Shown: positions 60,334 to 64,000 of the stretch, in pieces
Numbering within the stretch: position 1 is the stretch's first letter
How the letters are laid out: every line of letters starts with the position of its first letter
From: Bacterioplanes sanyensis
GTDB taxonomy: Bacteria; Pseudomonadota; Gammaproteobacteria; Pseudomonadales; Oceanobacteraceae
Length of the DNA stretch: 64,000 nucleotides
NCBI RefSeq assembly: GCF_014652515.1
Contig: NZ_BMYY01000007.1
Location: 30,307-94,306 of the forward strand
Direction: 5' to 3'
Made by a program: the position numbers and the translations under genes
Notes under the pieces: model-generated
Seen by the model: the letters and a program-made list of their open reading frames with translations, nothing else
The model's database searches: none
Told to the model about the DNA's origin: nothing

Positions 60334-60621
60334 ACGACATTACCGCGGCGAGTGCGTTAAATAGCCTTGTCGCAGTGAGCGGTTTTAAATGCTGAAGCCC
60401 TATGCAGGTGTGTAGAAACCTCAAAGGCGATATTTTGTTCAGACTCGCGCATAAGTTGGGGTCAGAGCTGAAGCTCCGACCCCTTATCTGCGCTTTCTTT
60501 TTCGCCAAGCCCTATGCCCTCCTTGAGGGTATCCCTCATGCCGGGCGGGCGAGCTCCCTGATTTGCTAATGCTGTGGTCGCCGCAACGCCAACTCAGGCG
60601 GCCTGCTAAGGCGCGGAAAAC
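60334..60621. other. Intergenic region marking the start of accessory DNA
   Basis: Nearly 290 bases without a convincing gene. A REP-like hairpin (60458-60483: GGGGTC..GAGCT/AGCTC..GACCCC) lies in it. Further on, CCCTCCTTGAGGG and a GC-rich stretch form minor repeats. No gene start is recognised. Confidence 0.4.
60458..60483. repeat. REP-like palindrome
   Basis: GGGGTCAGAGCT/AGCTCCGACCCC: a 12-bp imperfect inverted repeat with a two-base centre and one mismatch. 'GGGGTCAGAG' palindromes are typical of REP elements mobilised by Y1-type transposases and often occur in many copies. It may also stop phoR transcription. Confidence 0.45.
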
Positions 60622-61038
60622 CTAGGCGCTAAACCGAGAAATGAGATATTGGGCTGGCTCACTGACTTTGCCCATTTTAACGGCAGCCACATAAGGCAAA
60701 AACTCAGGGTTACGCTTTTGTAGCGCTTCAAAAATAGCATTGGCACGCAAGCCGCCGTAACCGTGGCCGATCAAAATAACCCTATGGCCGGCAATAATAT
60801 CGGCTTCTACTTGCTCAACCCCCTCTTGTAGCTGCTCACGTTGGCGTTCGATGGTTTTTCGCATTTCGCTACGAATGACGTAGCCCATTTCATCGCTAAT
60901 ATCACGACTAAAGCCCGACTCTGGCTCGGTTAAAATACCGTTATTGGTGCCCGCTCGATAAATGTCCACGGCCTGGCGATTGGTAATGCGAGGGTGTTCA
61001 AAATCCTGTGCCAGCCAGTCACAGGAAGGTGTGAGCAT
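60622..61038 (-). pseudogene. Alpha/beta-hydrolase remnant, 5' truncated
   Basis: About 138 codons remain. The C-terminal part carries HRVILIGHGYGGLRANAIFEALQKRNPEF, which corresponds to the nucleophile elbow and following helix of alpha/beta hydrolases (usually GHSQG), but the nucleophile Ser is Gly here, so the remnant is inactive. The ATG at 61038 lies inside IS256-type sequence, and conserved-looking sequence (SCDWLAQDFEHPRITNRQAVDIYRAG) starts right at that joint. The gene was probably cut by the IS insertion. Confidence 0.6.
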
Positions 61039-61396
61039 CTAAACGCTTCTTAAAATGAATCGACAACCGCGGCAGTGTCAGGTTGCAGTTTTGCACTGGA
61101 GCATCAAGCGTTCTAGCGCTTTCAAAATACCGGCATACAAAAGCTTGAGCAAGCTGTTCTCATTCGGGAAGCCACCTTTGATTTTGGTGAGTCTCCTGAA
61201 CTGGCGATGTACCGCCTCAACCGCATTCGTCGTCTAAATCGCGGCACGGACGCAGTTAGGATATATAAAATACGCAGACAGTGTCGCTCGCTTACTTCTC
61301 CACGACTTGATAACGACTGGATACTTCTCACCCATTTTATTTTAATATTGTCAATAGTGGTTTCTGCAGCGCTCAGCGTTGCATCACGTAGTTAAT
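61019..61396 (-). pseudogene. IS256-family transposase remnant with nonsense and frameshift mutations
   Basis: Minus-strand translation gives the 3' part of an IS256 (Mutator-type) transposase: KYPVVIKSWR, LSAYFIYPNCVRAAI, TTNAVEAVHRQFRRLTKIKGGFPNENSLLKLLYAGILKAL, NLTLPRLSIHF. Three lesions are visible: a missing base near 61333, an in-frame TAG (61234-61236) at the Tyr of IYTTNA, and a frame change near 61090. The 5' portion of the gene is absent. The IS end abuts the hydrolase remnant. Confidence 0.8.
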
Positions 61397-61469
61397 ACTT
61401 ACGTTTTTTTTGGGATTGAAGCCTATACCCAACAAGATTAGTTTTTATTTCACCTATTAATCGTTAAAA

Positions 61470-61646
61470 ATGGATTTTACCAAACTATGTGTGGTCTTCG
61501 TTGTTTTGCCAGTGTTGGTTATTGCTGGCAGAGGTGCTGTCAGTTCGTGGCTGTATCATGGAAATCACTATCGCAACCACGGCACGCGAGGTCTAAATTC
61601 TGGTGCAGGCTTTATGGCAATGGCCTGGCGGCAACTACTGGCCTAA
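61470..61646 (+). CDS. Small hydrophobic protein, possibly frameshifted
   Basis: 58 codons: MDFTKLCVVFVVLPVLVIAG begins with one membrane helix or signal sequence, followed by SSWLYHGNHYRNHGTRGLNSGAGF. At GGCTTTATGG a one-base change would switch to the frame reading NGLAATTGLSGISKVYATARGVVSMQL, which continues the Gly-rich character to 61701; the gene may have lost a T there. No family recognised. Lies beyond the IS256 remnant in AT-rich accessory DNA. Confidence 0.35.
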   Translation: MDFTKLCVVFVVLPVLVIAGRGAVSSWLYHGNHYRNHGTRGLNSGAGFMAMAWRQLLA

Positions 61647-61787
61647 GTGGAATCTCAAAAGTATATGCTACCGCAAGAGGGGTAGTGTCAATGCAACTCT
61701 GAAAAATTAACGATTGTAACTAATCTTTCCCCAACCCACATGAGGAGTGACTGGTCTTGCACTCAAGATCAGCATTATTAAGCGAAG

Positions 61788-62054
61788 ATGGAAGATAAAG
61801 CGATATTTTTTGCCCTCGGTCTTGCCAACTTCTTTGCTTTTTTCATTGAAGGAATCATGGAAGATGCAAAAACAACAAAAGCAAAGATAATTATTTTTGT
61901 AACTCCGATTCCAGCATTAGTATTATTTTTCTCAGATGATTTTGCAACTGCGGAGACAGCAATACTGGTCTACTTAACCGTTTTTTTATTCATAAAATTC
62001 GCAAAAAAGGTTCATGCCTATGAGGAAATGAAAAAGAATAGACGAGGTCCATAG
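61788..62054 (+). CDS. Small membrane protein, unknown
   Basis: 88 codons, strongly AT-rich compared with the core genome. Three hydrophobic segments: MEDKAIFFALGLANFFAFFIEG, KAKIIIFVTPIPALVLFFSDD and ETAILVYLTVFLFIKFAKKV, then a charged tail. No signature recognised. Such short membrane proteins in IS-rich regions are often immunity proteins or leftovers of lost operons; neither can be shown here. The start lacks a strong ribosome site. Confidence 0.5.
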   Translation: MEDKAIFFALGLANFFAFFIEGIMEDAKTTKAKIIIFVTPIPALVLFFSDDFATAETAILVYLTVFLFIKFAKKVHAYEEMKKNRRGP

Positions 62055-62160
62055 TTCATTCTCAAGCCAGATTCCTCAGATTTAACTCCGAAGTTCACCA
62101 CCTAGACCTTCGTTAGAGAGGAATAGTCAACGTGGGACAGAACTGAGGCTTGATTGGCGA

Positions 62161-62463
62161 GTGGCAGGTCTAGCCCCTTGGGTTTTTAGGCCGGCAGCTA
62201 CAGGTGTAGTTGCAGGAGTTTGGTTACCTATTAATGGTATTCGGTCTGGTGCAATGACTTTTAGAGGTGGCTTCTTAAGCGGTTTCGGGAGTGGTCATGG
62301 ATCTACACAGGTTGTCCATACAGGCACTAAGTGGAGCTGGAGTTCATATGCACGTACCGTTGGTGCATCGACTGTAGTAGGTGCGATCAATCCTGTTTCT
62401 TCTATCCGTGGCGCTGCTACTGCGGCAACTAGTTCATTTATCAGCGCTTGGCAATTTCGGTAA
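62161..62463 (+). CDS. Gly/Ser/Ala-rich protein or C-terminal fragment, unknown
   Basis: The frame is open from 62086 without an ATG; GTG 62161 is the first usable start but has no ribosome site. Product: WVFRPAATGVVAGVWLPINGIRSG, SGFGSGHGSTQVVHTGTKWSWSSYARTVGASTVVGAI... The lack of a start and the composition suggest the 3' end of a larger exported or polymorphic protein. A terminator (62477-62511) directly follows. Function unknown. Confidence 0.35.
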   Translation: MAGLAPWVFRPAATGVVAGVWLPINGIRSGAMTFRGGFLSGFGSGHGSTQVVHTGTKWSWSSYARTVGASTVVGAINPVSSIRGAATAATSSFISAWQFR

Positions 62464-62476
62464 GTTGTGAAAACAA

Positions 62477-62511
62477 CCAACCTTGCCTCTATGGGCAGGG
62501 TTGGCCTTTTT
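62477..62511 (+). terminator. Rho-independent terminator
   Basis: 11-bp stem CCAACCTTGCC/GGCAGGGTTGG with one G-T pair and a six-base loop, followed by CCTTTTT. It follows the Gly-rich frame and precedes a membrane-protein gene. Confidence 0.8.
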
Positions 62512-62531
62512 ATTATTTATGGAGGGCGAGA

Positions 62532-62933
62532 ATGAAGAATCTTAAGGATAAAGAAATAAAAATGATCAGTGTGCTTTTCATAGAAAAAAGCAATTTAGTG
62601 CTGCTTCTTTCGGGCGCACCAATGATCATTGCTATGGTCTGGCAGCCAATAGTAATATCCGCCACCAAGTTTTTTTTGATATTTATTGCTAGTGCAACCT
62701 ATGTGGCAGCCACTTACATTTCTATAACCCAAAAAAAAGATATAACTTATCTTTCTTGGTTTGTTTCACTGCCTTTGGTTGTGTACTGCTCCGCTGAATC
62801 GGTAAACAATCTAGACTGGTCGGAGATGGAAAAAAATGCCAATTGGTTGACTTACCTTAGCGCATATTTTTTTATAATAGCGGTATCATACAGAATCTTG
62901 ATTTTGCTTTTCCCCTTAGCTGAAAGGAAGTAA
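62532..62933 (+). CDS. Small polytopic membrane protein, unknown
   Basis: 133 residues from ATG 62532, which has a perfect GGAGGG site seven bases upstream; the longer frame from 62448 crosses a terminator and is rejected. Four membrane helices (about residues 20-40, 45-65, 75-92, 110-130). AT-rich. No family recognised. It may form a pair with the 62941 frame, which starts eight bases after its stop. Confidence 0.6.
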   Translation: MKNLKDKEIKMISVLFIEKSNLVLLLSGAPMIIAMVWQPIVISATKFFLIFIASATYVAATYISITQKKDITYLSWFVSLPLVVYCSAESVNNLDWSEMEKNANWLTYLSAYFFIIAVSYRILILLFPLAERK

Positions 62934-62940
62934 CCGCCAT

Positions 62941-63129
62941 ATGATCAAAAAATATCAGATTTACATGGTTATATTTGCTGCTTTTGGTTTTTGTTTTTCT
63001 CGTGCTTCAGATTATGCTTACATCTCGAGTAATAACCTGAAAGGTGTAATTCCTATTGCTAGCAGCCTTTTGAAAAAGTCTTTTCGGCTCAGGCTTTCGG
63101 GCTGGTTCGGAATCAAGGCGCCATTTTGA
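62941..63129 (+). pseudogene. N-terminal fragment of a secreted protein
   Basis: 62 codons starting with a signal peptide (MIKKYQIYMVIFAAFGFCFSRAS), then YAYISSNNLKGVIPIASSLLKK, after which composition changes sharply to RLRLSGWFGIKAPF before the stop. This looks like a gene cut shortly after its signal sequence by a rearrangement. It follows the membrane-protein gene by eight bases. Confidence 0.4.
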
Positions 63130-63198
63130 AAGTGTGTGTCCACCCATCGGTTACGCTAGGTTGTCTTAAGAAGTTTACGATAGCAGTTTGAGGTTGAA

Positions 63199-63372
63199 AT
63201 GGAGATTCTTCTAGTTATTTTAGTTTCTTTTTTTGCTGGTATGATAAGCGTATTAATTGTTAATTTTTTAATAAAAAAAGAATCCAAATGGTATATCATC
63301 GCAAGAAACTTTTTGGTTCCATTGATTGCTACAATGGCTGGAACACTTGTAATATATGCAGTTTGGCTATAG
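63199..63372 (+). CDS. Small two-helix membrane protein, unknown
   Basis: 57 residues with a GAGG site before the ATG: MEILLVILVSFFAGMISVLI forms one helix, then IKKESKWYIIARN, then LVPLIATMAGTLVIYAVWL forms a second. Strongly AT-rich, like the neighbouring frames. The complete ribosome site and two clean helices support a real gene. No family recognised. It ends 48 bases before the IS5 element. Confidence 0.5.
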   Translation: MEILLVILVSFFAGMISVLIVNFLIKKESKWYIIARNFLVPLIATMAGTLVIYAVWL

Positions 63373-63420
63373 ATGGAAACTCTTGGCTCTAATGGGATCT
63401 GCGGTTTAGCAGTAACTTAG

Positions 63421-64000
63421 GGCACCTCTGAAAAATACCCCAAAATAGGCGATAATCCATCTTCCAGTTAGCAAGGGCAGGAATATGTCACAACTCAGCT
63501 TCTCCGATGCCGAAGGCCATGCCAAAAAACGTAAGGTGACTCGCCGAGAGAAATTTCTCAACCAAATGGAAGTACTTCTACCTTGGAGAGAGCTGGAGCG
63601 TCCGATTGCTGCCTATTACAGCAAGTCATTACGAGGTAGGAACCCCTACCCGTTATCGGTGATGCTACGTGTCCACTGCCTGCAGCTTTTCTACAACCTC
63701 AGTGATCCCGCCATGGAAGACACACTATACGAGGTGCAATCCATGCGCCAGTTTGCCGGCATCACCATCGATACGGTGCCGGATGAAACCACCATTTTAA
63801 ATTTTCGCCACCTGCTAGAAGAGCACAATCTGGGGAAGAAACTCTTTGAAACCATCAACAAACATCTGGCGAAAAAAGGTCTGAGTTTCAAAGAAGTCAC
63901 CATCATGGACGCTAGCATTATCGAAGCGCCGACCTCAACGAAAAACAAAAATAAAGCGCGTGATCCGGAGATGCACCAGGCTAAAAAAGGTAATCAGTGG
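63421..64000 (+). mobile_element. IS5-family insertion sequence, left end (continues past the window)
   Basis: The element appears to begin at GGCACCTCTGAAAAA, right after TTAG (63417-63420), which fits the YTAR target duplication of the IS5 family. It runs through a transposase gene to the window edge. The right end and second target copy are outside, so the boundary is provisional. Confidence 0.7.
63485..64000 (+). CDS. IS5-family transposase, N-terminal part
   Basis: 172 codons are present and the frame runs off the window. The product begins MSQLSFSDAEGHAKKRKVTRREKF and shows the DUF772-type N-terminal domain (GRNPYPLSVMLRVHCLQLFYNLSDPAMEDTLYE), FAGITIDTVPDETTILNFRHLLE, and the first catalytic Asp in VTIMDASIIEAP. 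No stop or frameshift is seen so far, so the element may be active. Confidence 0.9.
   Translation, partial: MSQLSFSDAEGHAKKRKVTRREKFLNQMEVLLPWRELERPIAAYYSKSLRGRNPYPLSVMLRVHCLQLFYNLSDPAMEDTLYEVQSMRQFAGITIDTVPDETTILNFRHLLEEHNLGKKLFETINKHLAKKGLSFKEVTIMDASIIEAPTSTKNKNKARDPEMHQAKKGNQW

Noticed and set aside
62941..63198. Phage attachment or prophage remains
   Set aside because: No integrase, structural or lysis gene is present, and the nearby tRNA-Thr at 58052 is intact with no duplicated 3' end seen in the window.
60334..63420. Integron cassette array
   Set aside because: The succession of small frames with terminators suggested cassettes, but I see no attC-type repeats between them and no integrase.

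Overview
The window reads as chromosome of a marine-type gammaproteobacterium, with gene content and order closest to the Pseudomonas/Oceanospirillales groups. Supporting this are oxyR-recG, engB and polA in divergent-locus order around a small RNA, ubiC-ubiA-phoB-phoR, rubredoxin with rubredoxin reductase, glmR-glmS, zur-znuCB opposite znuA, and a CsrB/Rsm-type RNA with a GacA-like upstream site. I cannot fix the genus from sequence alone. Coding density is very high, with several convergent gene pairs overlapping at their 3' ends. The first ~60 kb is core chromosome; the last ~3.5 kb is AT-richer, IS-scarred accessory DNA.

Layout. 1-5.4 kb: start of a secreted S8-like lipoprotein protease (cut by the window edge), comM, rep and a periplasmic binding protein. 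5.4-13.3 kb, minus strand: a small outer-membrane barrel, glmS with its DeoR-type regulator, a diguanylate cyclase, a nuclease/phosphatase-fold protein, dsbA and two c-type cytochromes. 13.4-18.4 kb: engB, a probable Spot42/ErsA-position small RNA, polA, a DUF2782 protein and thrB. 18.4-22.4 kb: a thiamine-uptake operon under a TPP riboswitch (TonB receptor, YkoF-like binder, PnuC-type permease, small-molecule kinase). 22.4-28 kb: an unrecognised large protein, htpX, a gamma-carbonic anhydrase, prlC and yheV. 28-31.7 kb: a possible short RNA with a palindromic operator, then a three-lipoprotein operon (COG3014, LpoB, LPP20). 31.7-41.9 kb: yceI/cytochrome b561 with a divergent LysR gene, a MATE exporter, a SCO protein, the zinc-uptake locus zur-znuC-znuB/znuA, glmU and an SDR protein. 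42-50 kb: oxyR-recG, an HDOD protein, small hypotheticals, HU, and rubredoxin with its reductase. 50-60.3 kb: ubiC-ubiA, two separate PhoB/PhoR pairs about 6 kb apart, a CheY-like protein, cysZ, trmH, a CsrB-like RNA and a tRNA-Thr. 60.4-64 kb: a decayed hydrolase, an IS256-family remnant, several orphan small membrane proteins and an incoming IS5-family element.

The most notable points are: (1) an unlabelled CsrB/RsmZ-type RNA at ~57.36-57.62 kb with 16 GGA motifs and a GacA-like palindrome ~170-190 bases upstream; (2) a polA-engB intergenic RNA candidate with two C-rich hairpin loops carrying the same CCCCAATG; (3) the TPP-controlled TonB/YkoF/PnuC/kinase operon; (4) two near-identical-specificity PhoBR systems, the first preceded by two Pho-box-like sites in opposite orientation; (5) a probable AUA start codon for the DUF1415 gene overlapping the stop codon of HU; (6) an ~65-nt transcript candidate whose promoter is covered by an 18-bp perfect palindrome.
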